Part shown: piece after piece, positions 38,038 to 49,297 of the stretch
How the letters are laid out: every line of letters starts with the position of its first letter
Position numbering within the stretch: position 1 is the stretch's first letter
Assembly (NCBI GenBank): GCA_002324875.1
Contig: NTJG01000020.1
Span: 1 to 51,873, forward strand
DNA: 51,873 nucleotides
Direction: 5' to 3'
DNA from: Lysobacteraceae bacterium NML93-0793
Lineage (GTDB): Bacteria; Pseudomonadota; Gammaproteobacteria; Xanthomonadales; Xanthomonadaceae
The notes under the pieces: model-generated
Told to the model about the DNA's origin: nothing
Databases searched by the model: none
The model's input: only the letters and a program-made list of their open reading frames with translations
Position numbers and translations under genes: made by a program

Positions 38038-40155
38038 TCACGGCGATGCATTCGATGGTCCGGCCGCTGGTTCGGACCCGGCGTCGCGACCGTGTGCGAC
38101 TGCCGGATCGAGCTGAGGTGACGCGCTGTCCGGACGCGCCGAGTTCCGTACCCGCTGCCACAGCGTAATGCCGTTGACCGTCTCCACGTGGTGTGTGAGC
38201 GGGTCGTCCTCCAGCGCGCGCATGAGGGCGGGTGAGGCGGTGGCGTCCGTCACCAGGATCCAGCCGGCGTCGACCTTGCCGAACAGCGCCCGCCAACGCG
38301 CCCCGCTGGCATCCTGTTCGGCCTGCTCGCGCAGTGCGGACAGAACCGGCACATGCGCGGTCATCGCGCGTCCGCGACCGCCGAGTTCGGCGATGTAGCC
38401 ACGATCGGGATCAGTGGCGAGCACCGGCGCTGTATCGTCCGCCGGAAGCCGCGCAATCAGGGTGCGTTCGGCGACGTAGTACGGGAAAACGGAGGCCGGC
38501 GAGAACGGCGCGCGGACCACCCGCTTGAGCGCTGCCGAATGATGCGTCCACCCCGAATTCGCCTGGAAAATGAGATTCAGCGCGCAAAGCAGCACGACCG
38601 GCGCTAGCCAGAGACGACGGTCCTGCACCCGTTCGCGACTGCCGGCCAGCACCGGCGCGAGCACGAGCAGCAACCCGGGAAACGCATAGCGGGCGTACTG
38701 CATCGGCACCAGCGGCAGCAGCGCGATGCACGCCGCCACGAGCGCGAACATCCGCGTCGTGCGCCGGTACACGGCGAGCAGCCAGGCGCCGACGCCACCG
38801 ATCCACAGGAAGCCGATTCCGCCGTCCCAGGCCTCGAGGTAGCGATGCGTATGGAATGTCATCGACCAGGGAAGCGCGGGATGGAGGCCGGTCATCCAGC
38901 GCGCGTCCGCCATGTCCTCCAGCGGATAGTCGGGCGACTCGAAGAAGGCGTTGAACAGCGGAAACAGCGGGTTGCCCGTGTGCCACCAGGCCTGCGCATA
39001 GCTCGCGCCGCCGACGGCGAGAACGATCAGCGCGAGCACCGGCAGACGCCGCAGCGCGTGGGCGGCATCCTCACGGAACGCGTACGCCAGCAGGGGCAGC
39101 GCGGCGACCGCGTGGATCGGTTTCAGCGCGGCGAGGGCGGCGAACAGCACGGCAATTCCGACCAGATGCGCGTCGCGTCGCCGATGCAGCAGCAGGATGG
39201 CGAGCGCGAACAACACCGCCATGGCCGGCAGTTCGGTCTGCATGCCCGCCGCCAGCCAGACGAGCGGAGGGAAGCTCGCCAGCAGCGCGATGGCCGCGAT
39301 ACGTTCCGATCTCCGGGCGCCCAATGCGTGGGCACATCCGCCCAAGGTCGACGCGCACGCCAGCAGCCACAGGGCGTTCAGTGCGCCCCGCGCCTCCTGC
39401 CCCGCCAGCAGCCAGGCGATGCCGTGACCCACATCGCCCAGCCACGGCGCGAAGGCCCAGGCCCCCTGGAGGGGTTCGCCTTGATAGCGGGCATGCAACG
39501 CCAGCTGCGCAGGCAGATTGAGGTGATAGGTGAGGTCGTCCGCCTGCATCGTCGGCAGCCATGCGCCCGTCGAGGCGAGACCGAGCAACATCACCATCCA
39601 CGCCGCGCCGCGCGGGTACGCGTCGGCACACGCGGCCCACTGATTCCGCGACGCATGCCACTCGGCCATCACTGCGCGCCTGTTCGAAACCAGCAGCACC
39701 GCGAGCAGCGCAAGCCACGCCCAACCGCGATGGATCGGCCACTGCAGCACCCAGCCGGCGAGCCCGGCAATCACCGCATATCCGGATACCGCGGCGACCG
39801 CCGCCCGGGCGGGCACGCCGTCCGCCACCCAGCGCAATCCGAGCGCGAGCGACGCGGCGCCGAGCAACGCAACGGCAAGGACCGCCGACGGGCCGACGAA
39901 CACGGTCAGCGCCGCGATCCACACAAGCGCCAGTGCAGAAGCCCACCGCCAGCGCCGCCAGCGTACAAGCGGCCATGCGAGCGCGAACGCGATGGTCGCG
40001 AGCACGACAGACAGACCGAACCGTTCCCACGGCGCTATGCGCCAAAGGCCGTACAGCGTGATTCCAGCGAGCACCACTAGCGGTCCGCTGCACCACAGCA
40101 CGGCGGCAGTCAGGCTCGGGCGCGCACATTGCGGCTCCATCGCGTCGTCGGCCAT
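38038..40155 (-). CDS. GT-C type membrane glycosyltransferase (705 aa)
   Basis: Polytopic inner-membrane protein with some twelve or more helices and a periplasmic C-terminal domain of about 150 residues, resembling the ArnT/PMT (GT39/83) superfamily that uses polyprenyl-phosphate sugars. The first large periplasmic loop holds the acidic pair in [10 protein letters not shown], where GT-C enzymes keep their catalytic Asp. The ATG at 40155 has AAGGA seven bases upstream; a further ATG at 40188 is less likely. It is divergent from glmU and precedes gtrA. Donor and acceptor unknown. Confidence 0.75.
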   Translation of the reverse strand: MADDAMEPQCARPSLTAAVLWCSGPLVVLAGITLYGLWRIAPWERFGLSVVLATIAFALAWPLVRWRRWRWASALALVWIAALTVFVGPSAVLAVALLGAASLALGLRWVADGVPARAAVAAVSGYAVIAGLAGWVLQWPIHRGWAWLALLAVLLVSNRRAVMAEWHASRNQWAACADAYPRGAAWMVMLLGLASTGAWLPTMQADDLTYHLNLPAQLALHARYQGEPLQGAWAFAPWLGDVGHGIAWLLAGQEARGALNALWLLACASTLGGCAHALGARRSERIAAIALLASFPPLVWLAAGMQTELPAMAVLFALAILLLHRRRDAHLVGIAVLFAALAALKPIHAVAALPLLAYAFREDAAHALRRLPVLALIVLAVGGASYAQAWWHTGNPLFPLFNAFFESPDYPLEDMADARWMTGLHPALPWSMTFHTHRYLEAWDGGIGFLWIGGVGAWLLAVYRRTTRMFALVAACIALLPLVPMQYARYAFPGLLLVLAPVLAGSRERVQDRRLWLAPVVLLCALNLIFQANSGWTHHSAALKRVVRAPFSPASVFPYYVAERTLIARLPADDTAPVLATDPDRGYIAELGGRGRAMTAHVPVLSALREQAEQDASGARWRALFGKVDAGWILVTDATASPALMRALEDDPLTHHVETVNGITLWQRVRNSARPDSASPQLDPAVAHGRDAGSEPAAGPSNASP

Positions 40156-40214
40156 CGTCGGTCCTTGGATGGGGACCTGCATTATCATCCAATGCCCTCA
40201 CGCATTCGAACGCC

Positions 40215-41579
40215 ATGACCGCTCCCCTGCACGTCGTCATCCTCGCCGCCGGTGAGGGCAAGCGCATGAAGTCCGCGCGGCCGAAGGTGCTGCAGCGCAT
40301 CGCCGGACGTCCGATGCTGTGGCACGTGATCGAAGCGGCGCGTGCGCTGGCGCCTGCAGGAATTCATGTGGTGCACGGCCATGGTGGCGAGCAGGTACGT
40401 GCGGCGTTCGAGCACCAGGCGGACATCGTCTGGGCCGAGCAGGCGGAGCAGCTCGGCACCGGCCACGCGGTGCGCCAGGCGATGCCCGAGGTGCCGGATG
40501 GCGCGCAGGTGCTCGTGCTCTACGGCGACGTGCCGCTGTTGCAAGCCGGGACGCTGCGTCGTCTGGTCGCCGTCGAGGGGCGGCTGGCCGTGCTCGCGGC
40601 CGAACTCGAAGATCCCACCGGCTACGGCCGCATCGTGCGCGATTCCGAAGGCCACGTCGGCGCGATCGTCGAGCACAAGGACGCCACCGGCGAGCAGCGG
40701 CGCATCACGCTCGTCAACACCGGCATCATCGCCGCCGAAGCCACTGCGCTGAAGCGCTGGCTGGCCAGCCTGTCGGCCGAGAATGCACAGCGCGAGTACT
40801 ACCTGACCGACGTTTTCGCGATGGCCGCGGGCGAGTACAGCGCCGCCGAACTGGTCATGGTCGACGATCCGCTCGAAGCGGAGGGTGCGAACGATCCCTG
40901 GCAGCTCGCCCAGCTCGAGCGCGCCTGGCAGCTGCGCGCGGTGCGGACGCTGTGCCTGCAGGGCGCGCGGGTCGCGGATCCGGCGCGGGTCGACATCCGC
41001 GGCGATGTGACCGTCGGCCACGACGTGGAGATCGATGTCGACGTCGTCTTCGAAGGGCGCGTGGAGCTGGGAGCCGGCGTTCGCGTCGGCCCGTTCTGCC
41101 GGCTCAAGGATGTGGTGCTGGGCACCGGCACCGAGATCCGTGCGCACTGCGATCTCGACGGCATCCGCGCCGAGGGTGCGGTGACGATCGGCCCGTTCGC
41201 CCGGCTGCGACCGGGCACCGTGCTCGCCGACGGCGTGCACATCGGCAACTTCGTCGAAACCAAGAACACCGTGATCGGCGTCGGCAGCAAGGCCAACCAC
41301 CTGACGTATCTGGGGGACGCCGAGATCGGCGCCGGCAGCAACATCGGCGCGGGCACGATCACCTGCAACTACGATGGCGTGAACAAGGCGAAGACCGTGA
41401 TCGGCGACCGCGCCTTCATCGGTTCGAACGCCGCGCTCGTGGCGCCGGTGCGCATCGGCGACGATGCGACCACGGCGGCGGGCTCGGTGATCGTCAATGA
41501 CGTGCCCGACGGCAAGCTCGCGGTCGCGCGCGGCCGGCAGTCCATCGTCGAAGGCTGGACCCGGCCGAAGAAGCGCTGA
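40215..41579 (+). CDS. glmU: Bifunctional GlmU: GlcNAc-1-P uridyltransferase / GlcN-1-P acetyltransferase (454 aa)
   Basis: Makes UDP-GlcNAc for peptidoglycan and LPS. The N-terminal uridyltransferase domain has [19 protein letters not shown] (pyrophosphorylase loop) and LYGDVPLL. The C-terminal left-handed beta-helix shows the hexapeptide pattern (e.g. [33 protein letters not shown]) and the acetyltransferase segment NCNYDG-like [12 protein letters not shown]. Full length. It ends three base pairs before the convergent histidine kinase gene. Confidence 0.97.
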   Translation: MTAPLHVVILAAGEGKRMKSARPKVLQRIAGRPMLWHVIEAARALAPAGIHVVHGHGGEQVRAAFEHQADIVWAEQAEQLGTGHAVRQAMPEVPDGAQVLVLYGDVPLLQAGTLRRLVAVEGRLAVLAAELEDPTGYGRIVRDSEGHVGAIVEHKDATGEQRRITLVNTGIIAAEATALKRWLASLSAENAQREYYLTDVFAMAAGEYSAAELVMVDDPLEAEGANDPWQLAQLERAWQLRAVRTLCLQGARVADPARVDIRGDVTVGHDVEIDVDVVFEGRVELGAGVRVGPFCRLKDVVLGTGTEIRAHCDLDGIRAEGAVTIGPFARLRPGTVLADGVHIGNFVETKNTVIGVGSKANHLTYLGDAEIGAGSNIGAGTITCNYDGVNKAKTVIGDRAFIGSNAALVAPVRIGDDATTAAGSVIVNDVPDGKLAVARGRQSIVEGWTRPKKR

Positions 41580-41582
41580 GCG

Positions 41583-42896
41583 TCAATCCGCGGGCAACAC
41601 CAGCGACACGCACAGGCCGCCATCGATGCGGTTCGACAGCGCGATCCGGCCGCCGTGCGCTTCCGCGATCTCCCGCGCCAGCGCCAGGCCCAGACCCGTG
41701 CCGTTGCGTTTGGTGGAATAGAACGGCAACAACGCGTTCGCGAGCACGGCGTCGCTCATGCCCGCACCGCGGTCGAGCACGTCGAGGCGCCAGCCTTCGC
41801 TCGTGCGGCGCAGGGCCATCGTGACCTGCGCCTCGGCGACGCCCGATTCATGCGCATTGCGCAGCAGATTCAACAGCGCCTGTTCCACCTGGCCGGCGTC
41901 GAAGCGGGCCGTGGCGTCGGGATCGAGGGTGCCCTCGAGCGCGAACGGAATCTGCGTGCGCAAGCGGTCGAGAAACGGGGCGAAGCGCACCGGGTCCCGA
42001 CGGGGGGCCGGCAGCTTCGCGAACCGCGCATAGCCGCGGATGAACCCTTCGAGATGGCGCGCGCGTTCCTCGATCGTGCTCAAGGCGTCGGGCAGGCGCT
42101 CGAGCTGGCCGCGACGCAGCAGCTCGGCGCCCGAGTGGGCCAGCGATGCGATGGGCGCGAGCGAATTGTTGAGCTCGTGGCTGATCACCCGGATCACCTT
42201 CTTCCAGGTCTGCACTTCCTGGCGCCGCAGCTCGGTGGTCATTTCGCGCAGCAACACGAGCTCATGACGCCGGCCGTTGAGGCGGAAATGCCGGCGCGAC
42301 AGGTGATACACCGACTCGGCATCCGATTCGCCGACGGTGAACAGGCCGTCGCCACCGCGCGCAAAGGCTTCCGCCATCGGCGGTGGCGCATCGACGAGCA
42401 ACGCGGTGAAGGCCGCGCCCTCGAGCCGGCGTCCGCCGCCGAGTGCGCGACGCGCGGCGAGATTGGCGTGGACCACCCGGTCGACGGGGTCGATCAGCAG
42501 CATCGCGACCGGCGTGTTCTGCACCATCGTGTCGAGCAACAACTCGCGCTGCACCAGCGACTGGCGCTGCTGACGCAGCGTCTCGCCGAGCGCGTTGTGT
42601 GCCTCGACCAGCTCGCGCAGCGCGCCCCGTCCCGTCCACGCCAGACTGAAGCCGTACTCGCCGTCGCGGTAACTGGCGACGGTGCCGGCGAGTGCACGGA
42701 ACAGCGCATGCGCGGGCATCAGCGCCCAGCGCACGGCGCCGTACGCGAGTGGGGCCAGCACGAGCAGCGCCAGCGCAAGCGCGGCCCAAAACGGCATCCA
42801 GCGCGACAGCAGCAGGGTGAGCCCGGTCGCGGCAGCGGCGTGAAGCAGCACGATCGCCACGAGCCAGCCCGTCAGAGGAATGCGATAGCCCGCCAT
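41583..42896 (-). CDS. NtrY-like sensor histidine kinase (437 aa)
   Basis: Inner-membrane sensor kinase, last gene of the efflux/two-component operon. Two adjacent helices near residues 8-55 (WLVAIVLLHAAAATGLTLLL; MPFWAALALALLVLAPLAYGA) leave almost no periplasmic loop, so it probably senses within the membrane or cytoplasm. A linker and a PAS-like segment (MVQNTPVAMLLIDPVDRVVHANLAA) precede the dimerisation domain with the phosphorylated His in VISHELNNSLAPI. The ATPase domain has NLLRNAHESG, DRGAGM and GTGLGLALAREI. It starts two bases after the regulator's stop. The partner is surely the adjacent regulator. Confidence 0.9.
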   Translation of the reverse strand: MAGYRIPLTGWLVAIVLLHAAAATGLTLLLSRWMPFWAALALALLVLAPLAYGAVRWALMPAHALFRALAGTVASYRDGEYGFSLAWTGRGALRELVEAHNALGETLRQQRQSLVQRELLLDTMVQNTPVAMLLIDPVDRVVHANLAARRALGGGRRLEGAAFTALLVDAPPPMAEAFARGGDGLFTVGESDAESVYHLSRRHFRLNGRRHELVLLREMTTELRRQEVQTWKKVIRVISHELNNSLAPIASLAHSGAELLRRGQLERLPDALSTIEERARHLEGFIRGYARFAKLPAPRRDPVRFAPFLDRLRTQIPFALEGTLDPDATARFDAGQVEQALLNLLRNAHESGVAEAQVTMALRRTSEGWRLDVLDRGAGMSDAVLANALLPFYSTKRNGTGLGLALAREIAEAHGGRIALSNRIDGGLCVSLVLPAD

Positions 42897-42898
42897 CG

Positions 42899-44239
<1,341 letters not shown>

Positions 44240-44329
44240 CGGGCGTGGGCAGTCCGGAATCGTCAGGGGCGTGAACGAGAGGCATGGTCGTCGCCGGTCG
44301 CGATGGACGCAACCGGCGTGACGGAAGCA

Positions 44330-45562
44330 TCAGCCGCCGCGGGTCGCGACCGCCGGCGGCACCCGTGCGGCGCGACGCGCGGGCCAGTACACGGCGAACT
44401 GGCCGAGCAGCCACAGTGCGACCGCGCCGATCGGCAGGTACACAAGCGGCAGCCGGCCCAGCTCGTAGCGCGACATCAGCACATGGTTGAGCGAATAGGC
44501 TGCCAGCATGCCGAGCGAGATGCCGATCGTGGCCAGCAGGAAGTTCTCCACCTGGAAGTAGCGCAGGATCTGGCCGCGTGTTGCGCCCAGGGCGCGACGG
44601 ATGCCGATCTGTCGCGTCCGCTGCTGCACCCAGAAGCTCGCGAGGCCGACGATGCCCAGCGCGGTGATGATCAGCAGCGCCACGCAGACGATGCCCAGCA
44701 GCCAGGCCATCGAACGCTGCGGCTGGTAGAACTCGGCGCGCAGTGCCTCGAACGTCTTGGTGGCGTCCTCGAGGATCACCCGACGGGGGCCGTTGGCCTG
44801 CAGTGCGGCGACCGCCGCTTCGAGCACCTCCTGCCGGCGTTCCGGCGTGGTGCGGATCACGTAGTTCCCGCCCAGGTCGTAGTTGGCGACGATCGGGAAG
44901 ATCATTGTCAGCTCGCGCGCCGTGGGGCCGCCCTGGTTCCCGGGACGCACAAGATGCTCGACCACGCCGACCACCCGGGTCGGCGCGTCGCCGAAGACGT
45001 AGATCGTCTTGCCCAGCGGATCCTCGCCCGGGAACAGGCGCTCGGCCATAACCCGGGTGATGAGCACCGACGGAATGACCGCGGCGTCGCCTGCGGCGTT
45101 GATGGCCTCGAACGTGATGTATTCGTCGGGCAGGAAGCCGCGTCCGGCGACGAGCGTCAGCCCGAAGGTCTCGACGAACTGTTCGTCGGCCATGTAGTTC
45201 GACGCGTTCAAGGTGGGCTGCTCTTGGCCGGGACGCAGATTGACGCTGCTGTTCCAGGAGGAATTGACGAACGGCACCTGGTTCACCGACGTGGCCGCGG
45301 TGACGCCCGGCAGTCCGCGCAGCACGGCCAGGTCGGATCGGGTCTGGGCCTCGGCGTTCGCATCGCCGCCCACGGGCACGATCTGGACACGCACCAGTTC
45401 GTCTTCGGCGATGCCACTGACCTCACCCACCTGCTGGAGGCGGTCGCCGATCATGAACAGCGCGTTGCAGATGATCGCGCAGGTCAGTGCGAGCTGCAGC
45501 ACGATCAGCGTGGCCGCGGTCTTGTGGCGGAGCAGCGTGGAAAGGATGGGACGGATTTCCAT
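44330..45562 (-). CDS. MacB/FtsX-type ABC permease, second copy (410 aa)
   Basis: Inner-membrane permease: an N-terminal helix (TLLRHKTAATLIVLQLALTCAIICNALFM), a large periplasmic MacB-type core domain (residues about 45-280) and three C-terminal FtsX helices (MAWLLGIVCVALLIITALGIVG; IRRALGATRGQILRYFQVENFLLATIGISLGML; YLPIGAVALWLLGQFAVYWPARRAA). The motif RxIGIRRALGATR at the first cytoplasmic loop is typical. It pairs with the preceding permease to form a heterodimer driven by the ABC ATPase upstream in the operon. Confidence 0.9.
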   Translation of the reverse strand: MEIRPILSTLLRHKTAATLIVLQLALTCAIICNALFMIGDRLQQVGEVSGIAEDELVRVQIVPVGGDANAEAQTRSDLAVLRGLPGVTAATSVNQVPFVNSSWNSSVNLRPGQEQPTLNASNYMADEQFVETFGLTLVAGRGFLPDEYITFEAINAAGDAAVIPSVLITRVMAERLFPGEDPLGKTIYVFGDAPTRVVGVVEHLVRPGNQGGPTARELTMIFPIVANYDLGGNYVIRTTPERRQEVLEAAVAALQANGPRRVILEDATKTFEALRAEFYQPQRSMAWLLGIVCVALLIITALGIVGLASFWVQQRTRQIGIRRALGATRGQILRYFQVENFLLATIGISLGMLAAYSLNHVLMSRYELGRLPLVYLPIGAVALWLLGQFAVYWPARRAARVPPAVATRGG

Positions 45563-45616
45563 GGCGGGTCTCGGTCGGCATCGACGCCGCGCGTGCGCGG
45601 CGGATGGGGATGGGGA

Positions 45617-46915
45617 CTACTGGGTCTTGAGCTGGATGGCCGGCGTGATCTGCATGGCGCGCCAGGCGGGCAGGACACCGGCGAGCAGGCTGGCGGTCAC
45701 TGCGAGTGCGAAGGTTGTCAGCAGCATCGGCACGTCAAGATGGGCGAGCGACGCATAGCTCGCCGGTTGCTGGCGCACGGCCCAGAGACCGAGCAGCGAC
45801 AGTGCCAGGCCGAGCACGCCTCCGGCCAGACCGATCATTCCGGCCTCGACCAGGCACTGCTGGAAGATGTCGCGGCGGGACGCGCCGAGCGCGCGGCGCA
45901 CGCCGATCTCGCCGCTGCGGCGCAGAAATTTGGCCAGCAGCAGGCCCACCGTGTTGAGCAGGCAGACCAGCAGAAAGCCGAAGCCGAGCCACAATTGCAT
46001 CACCACGTCACGCGGCACCACGCGGTTGTAGGTCAACCACGCCATGACATCGCTCAGCCGCGTATTGGGCTCGCGCTCGAAACGTCCCGCCGCCTTCTGC
46101 TGGGCCGAGTAGGCGTCGAGGTAGGCCTTGAAGTCCGTCGCCTGTGCGGGCGATTCCAGCTCCACCCAGTACTGGATCCACACGCAGGGCGCATTGAGGC
46201 CGGTGTCGTCGGCAGTCGTGTTCCAGCAGCTCATGTTGCCGCTTCGCCCCATCGACAGGGCGCGCGAGGTCGAGAAGGGCAGGAAGATGTCCTCACCGTC
46301 GCCGAAGGTCTGGCTGTACATGTCCCAGAAGCGCGGGGTCGGACGCCAGGCATCGAGGACACCGGCCACGCGGAACTCGTTGCCGCCGAGCATCAGACTG
46401 CGGCCGACGCTGTTCTCGCCGCCGAACACGCGCTCGTTGAGCGACCGGCTGATCACGGCCACGCGCGCGCTGCCGGCATCGTCGTCACCGCTCCACCCGG
46501 CGCCGTACTGGAAGGGGGCCGCGAACATCGCGAAGAAGTCACGGCTGGTGTAGCGCGCCGGCGCGAAGAACGGCGGCAGATCGGTCCGCTCCGGCGTCAC
46601 CGACACCGAGCCGCTGGTCATCATCGCCTGGCGCAGGCCCTTCGCCTCGGCCAGCAATGTTTCCGCGTCGAAGCGCGTGAGCTGGGTTTCGGGATCCTCG
46701 CCGGGCTGTGCGCCGCGGGCGCTGCGCGGATCCAGTTGCACGTAGAAGAGGCGATCACTCTTGTCGGGAATCGGATCCCCCGACAGCACGCGGAAGACGG
46801 TGAGCGTGGTCATGCACGCCCCGATGCCCAGCGCGATCGCCAGCACCATCAGCGCGGTCAGGACACGGCTGTTGCGGAAGCTGCGCAGGGCGAGCTGCAG
46901 GTAGTAGCCGAACAT
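45617..46915 (-). CDS. MacB/FtsX-type ABC permease, first copy (432 aa)
   Basis: Same architecture as its neighbour: an N-terminal helix (SRVLTALMVLAIALGIGACMTTLTVF), a periplasmic MacB core domain and FtsX helices with EIGVRRALGASRRDIFQQCLVEAGMIGLAGGVLG. The ATG at 46915 follows GAGGAGAG; an in-frame ATG at 47008 would overlap the ATPase gene heavily and is rejected. The two permeases are diverged paralogues, suggesting an obligate heterodimer. The substrate is unknown; the family exports antibiotics, peptides or siderophores, or drives envelope remodelling. Confidence 0.9.
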   Translation of the reverse strand: MFGYYLQLALRSFRNSRVLTALMVLAIALGIGACMTTLTVFRVLSGDPIPDKSDRLFYVQLDPRSARGAQPGEDPETQLTRFDAETLLAEAKGLRQAMMTSGSVSVTPERTDLPPFFAPARYTSRDFFAMFAAPFQYGAGWSGDDDAGSARVAVISRSLNERVFGGENSVGRSLMLGGNEFRVAGVLDAWRPTPRFWDMYSQTFGDGEDIFLPFSTSRALSMGRSGNMSCWNTTADDTGLNAPCVWIQYWVELESPAQATDFKAYLDAYSAQQKAAGRFEREPNTRLSDVMAWLTYNRVVPRDVVMQLWLGFGFLLVCLLNTVGLLLAKFLRRSGEIGVRRALGASRRDIFQQCLVEAGMIGLAGGVLGLALSLLGLWAVRQQPASYASLAHLDVPMLLTTFALAVTASLLAGVLPAWRAMQITPAIQLKTQ

Positions 46916-46925
46916 GCCGCTCTCC

Positions 46926-47648
46926 TCAGGCCTCGGCCGGAACGTGATGCACTTCGGCGGCGGGGCGCGCGGCGTGCAGGGGCTGCACGTCGGTCGCCAT
47001 GCCGTCAACGATGTGCACGTTGCGGTGCGCCCGTGCGGCCAGTTCCGGATCGTGCGTGACCATGACGATCGTGGTGCCGCGGGCGTTGATGTCCTCCAGC
47101 AGCTCCAGCACGCTGCGCGCCATCTGCGAGTCGAGATTACCGGTGGGTTCGTCGGCCAGCAGCAGGCGCGGGCTGCCGGCGATCGCGCGGGCGATCGCCA
47201 CGCGCTGTTGCTGGCCGCCGGAGAGTTCCGCCGGATAGTGCTTCATGCGCGAGCCCAGGCCGACCAGCGACAGCGACTCCTCGATGCGCAGCTTGCGGTC
47301 GGCCGCGGCCATGCCGCGATAGCGCAGCGGCACGTCGACGTTGTCGAACAGGTTGAGGTCGGGAATCAGGTTGAAGCCCTGGAAGATGAAACCGATTTTC
47401 TCGTTGCGCAGCTTCGAGCGTGCGTCGTCGCCGAGACCACGGACCTCGATGCCGTCGATGCGGTATTCGCCGCCGGTGAAGGTTTCCAGCAGGCCGGCGA
47501 TGTTGAGGAACGTCGTCTTGCCCGAGCCCGAGGGGCCGGTGACGGCGACGAACTCGCCCTCGGCGACGTGCAGGTCGAGCGAGCGCAAGGCATGGGTTTC
47601 GACGAGTTCGGTGCGGTAGACCTTGGCGACCTGGCGCATGTCGAGCAT
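46926..47648 (-). CDS. MacB/LolD-type ABC ATPase (240 aa)
   Basis: ATPase of the efflux system. Walker A is GPSGSGKTT (about 39-47), then the Q-loop IFQGFNLIPDLNLFDNV, signature LSGGQQQRVAIARA, Walker B LLLADEPTGNLDS and H-loop VTHDPEL. The N terminus MLDMRQVAKVYRTELVETHALRSL fits the family; a second ATG is three codons downstream. It lies ten bases before the first permease gene. The group resembles stand-alone MacB ATPases paired with separate permeases. Confidence 0.93.
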   Translation of the reverse strand: MLDMRQVAKVYRTELVETHALRSLDLHVAEGEFVAVTGPSGSGKTTFLNIAGLLETFTGGEYRIDGIEVRGLGDDARSKLRNEKIGFIFQGFNLIPDLNLFDNVDVPLRYRGMAAADRKLRIEESLSLVGLGSRMKHYPAELSGGQQQRVAIARAIAGSPRLLLADEPTGNLDSQMARSVLELLEDINARGTTIVMVTHDPELAARAHRNVHIVDGMATDVQPLHAARPAAEVHHVPAEA

Positions 47649-47691
47649 GGGGATGTGTCCTGGGCTTGAGCGGAAAGAAAGTGCGTCGCGA

Positions 47692-47889
47692 TCAACGGAC
47701 GCGGAAGAGCGTCGGCAGGCCGCGATCGAGCGGACGGCGACGCAGCCGCACGCCCGTCACCGGTTGCGCAGCCGAGACCTCGAGCGGGAGGCCGTCGACG
47801 AAGAGAGACGAGACCGGCCGCGGCATCGCGTCGGCGAGCTCATCGGCGGTCCAGGCGGACGGAAAGGGGCAATCGAATCGCGTGTGCAT
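47692..47889 (-). CDS. Small hypothetical protein in the efflux operon (65 aa)
   Basis: Short open frame beginning two bases after the HlyD stop and ending 43 bp before the ATPase start. The product MHTRFDCPFPSAWTADELAD... has no membrane segment or signal peptide and is Arg- and Pro-rich toward the C terminus. Its placement, immediately coupled to the adaptor gene, favours a real gene; composition alone does not decide. No family recognised. Confidence 0.42.
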   Translation of the reverse strand: MHTRFDCPFPSAWTADELADAMPRPVSSLFVDGLPLEVSAAQPVTGVRLRRRPLDRGLPTLFRVR

Positions 47890-47891
47890 GG

Positions 47892-49205
47892 TCAGAGTCC
47901 CGAGATGCGGATACGGTCCGCGTTGTCGAACTGGTCGGTGCCCGCGATGACGATGCGATCACCGGGCTGGAGGCCCTCCACGATTTCCACCATGGACAGG
48001 CTGCTGGCGCCGACAGTGACCGGTCGACGCACGGCGGTGGTGCCATCGAGGACGTAGGCGACGCGTCCGCCGTCCTGATCCACGAAGGGGCCGCGCGCGA
48101 CCATCAGCACGTCGTCGCGCGTGTCGAGCAGGATGCGTGCGGTCAGGCGCTGGCTCTGACGCAGGCCGGGCGGCTGGCTGCCCTCGTCGAAGCGCAGGCG
48201 CGCGACGACTTCGCCGTTGACGACCTCCGGCGACACTGCCGAGACTTTCGCCGGATACGTCGTGCCGCCGCTGCGCAGTTCGGCCGGCATGCCGATGTCG
48301 AGGTCACGCGCGAAGCTTTCCGGCACCCGGATTTCGACTTCGAATACCGAGAGATCGACGACCGACAGCACCGGCGCATTCGCCGCGACATTGCTGCTCT
48401 GCACCGCCTGCACCTGACCGACGATGCCGTCGAAGGGCGCACGCAGGGTCAGCGCGTCGACCTGGCGACGCATCTCCGTCACCACACTGCGCTGGCGCTC
48501 GGCGACCAGTTGTTTGTTGCGCGTATCGAGCCCGGCGCCGCGCCCCTGCAGGCCGAGATCTTCCGTGGCCGAGGTCACGCCGATCTCGGTCTTCTGCAGC
48601 ATGTCCTGCGCGCGGGCCAGATCGACCTGGGCCACCGCGCCGCCCTCGAACGCACGCTGGTAACGCTCAAGATCGCGCTGGGCGGCGGTGCGATCGATCC
48701 GGGCCTGGTCGAGGACCTTGCGCGCCTCGGCCTGACGCAGCTGCGCATCGAGCGCGGCGCGTCCGGCCTCGGCCTCCAAGCCTGCGAGCGTGGCCTCCTC
48801 CTGGGCGAGCTTGCTGCGCAGCTCCGGGCTGTCGATCTCGGCCAGCGCCTGGCCCTTCTCGACCCGATCGCCCGCGACCACGTGGAGGGTGAGCGTGCCA
48901 CCCGAGATCGCGTAGAGCGTCGGGCTGTTGGCGGCGATCACCCGACCCTCCGCCGCGATGTCGCGCACCAGGTCGCCCCGGGTGACATCGGCGAACCGCA
49001 GCCGCTGTGCATCGACCGATCGCGCGCCCGTGGCCCAGCCGCTCATCAGCCATGCAAGCCCGGCCACCAGGACCGCGGTGATGCCGCCGCCGACGATCCA
49101 TGCGCGCCCCCGCGCACCGGGCACGGCCCCGCGGACGGTGTCCTGGCCGCTGGTATCCCGGATGCCGGCAGGACGGGGAGGGGAAACGGCTGTGGTGTCG
49201 GACAT
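47892..49205 (-). CDS. HlyD/MacA-like periplasmic adaptor (437 aa)
   Basis: Membrane-fusion protein that would connect the ABC permeases to an outer-membrane channel. One N-terminal membrane anchor (AWIVGGGITAVLVAGLAWLMSGW), a barrel-sandwich hybrid (GTLTLHVVAGDRVEKGQALAEIDSPEL), an alpha-helical hairpin (residues about 125-230, coiled-coil rich), the returning lipoyl half (LRAPFDGIVGQVQAVQSSNVAANAPVLSVVD) and beta-barrel domains. The ATG at 49205 is about 20 bases after the expected sigma-54 transcription start. First gene of the operon; no outer-membrane factor gene is in the window. Confidence 0.92.
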   Translation of the reverse strand: MSDTTAVSPPRPAGIRDTSGQDTVRGAVPGARGRAWIVGGGITAVLVAGLAWLMSGWATGARSVDAQRLRFADVTRGDLVRDIAAEGRVIAANSPTLYAISGGTLTLHVVAGDRVEKGQALAEIDSPELRSKLAQEEATLAGLEAEAGRAALDAQLRQAEARKVLDQARIDRTAAQRDLERYQRAFEGGAVAQVDLARAQDMLQKTEIGVTSATEDLGLQGRGAGLDTRNKQLVAERQRSVVTEMRRQVDALTLRAPFDGIVGQVQAVQSSNVAANAPVLSVVDLSVFEVEIRVPESFARDLDIGMPAELRSGGTTYPAKVSAVSPEVVNGEVVARLRFDEGSQPPGLRQSQRLTARILLDTRDDVLMVARGPFVDQDGGRVAYVLDGTTAVRRPVTVGASSLSMVEIVEGLQPGDRIVIAGTDQFDNADRIRISGL

Positions 49206-49236
49206 GCGGACGCTCTCGTGCTGTTGATGTCTTCAA

Positions 49237-49252
49237 AGCAGATTGCGTGCCA
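49237..49252 (-). promoter_or_regulatory. Sigma-54 (-24/-12) promoter of the efflux/two-component operon
   Basis: Minus strand TGGCACG (49252-49246), N4, CTGCT (49241-49237). Compared with the consensus TGGCACG-N4-TTGCW, the only deviation is the first T of the -12 box. The essential GG and GC are correctly spaced. The predicted start is near 49226. Confidence 0.82.
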
Positions 49253-49256
49253 AACG

Positions 49257-49269
49257 TAAATATTTGATT
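49257..49269 (-). promoter_or_regulatory. IHF consensus site
   Basis: The minus strand reads AATCAA, four bases, TTA, a full match to WATCAA-N4-TTR. It sits in an AT-rich stretch between the sigma-54 promoter and the palindromes, where IHF bends DNA for enhancer contact. Confidence 0.65.
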
Positions 49270-49297
49270 TTATGGATAAAAATTTGCGCTCCCGCGC

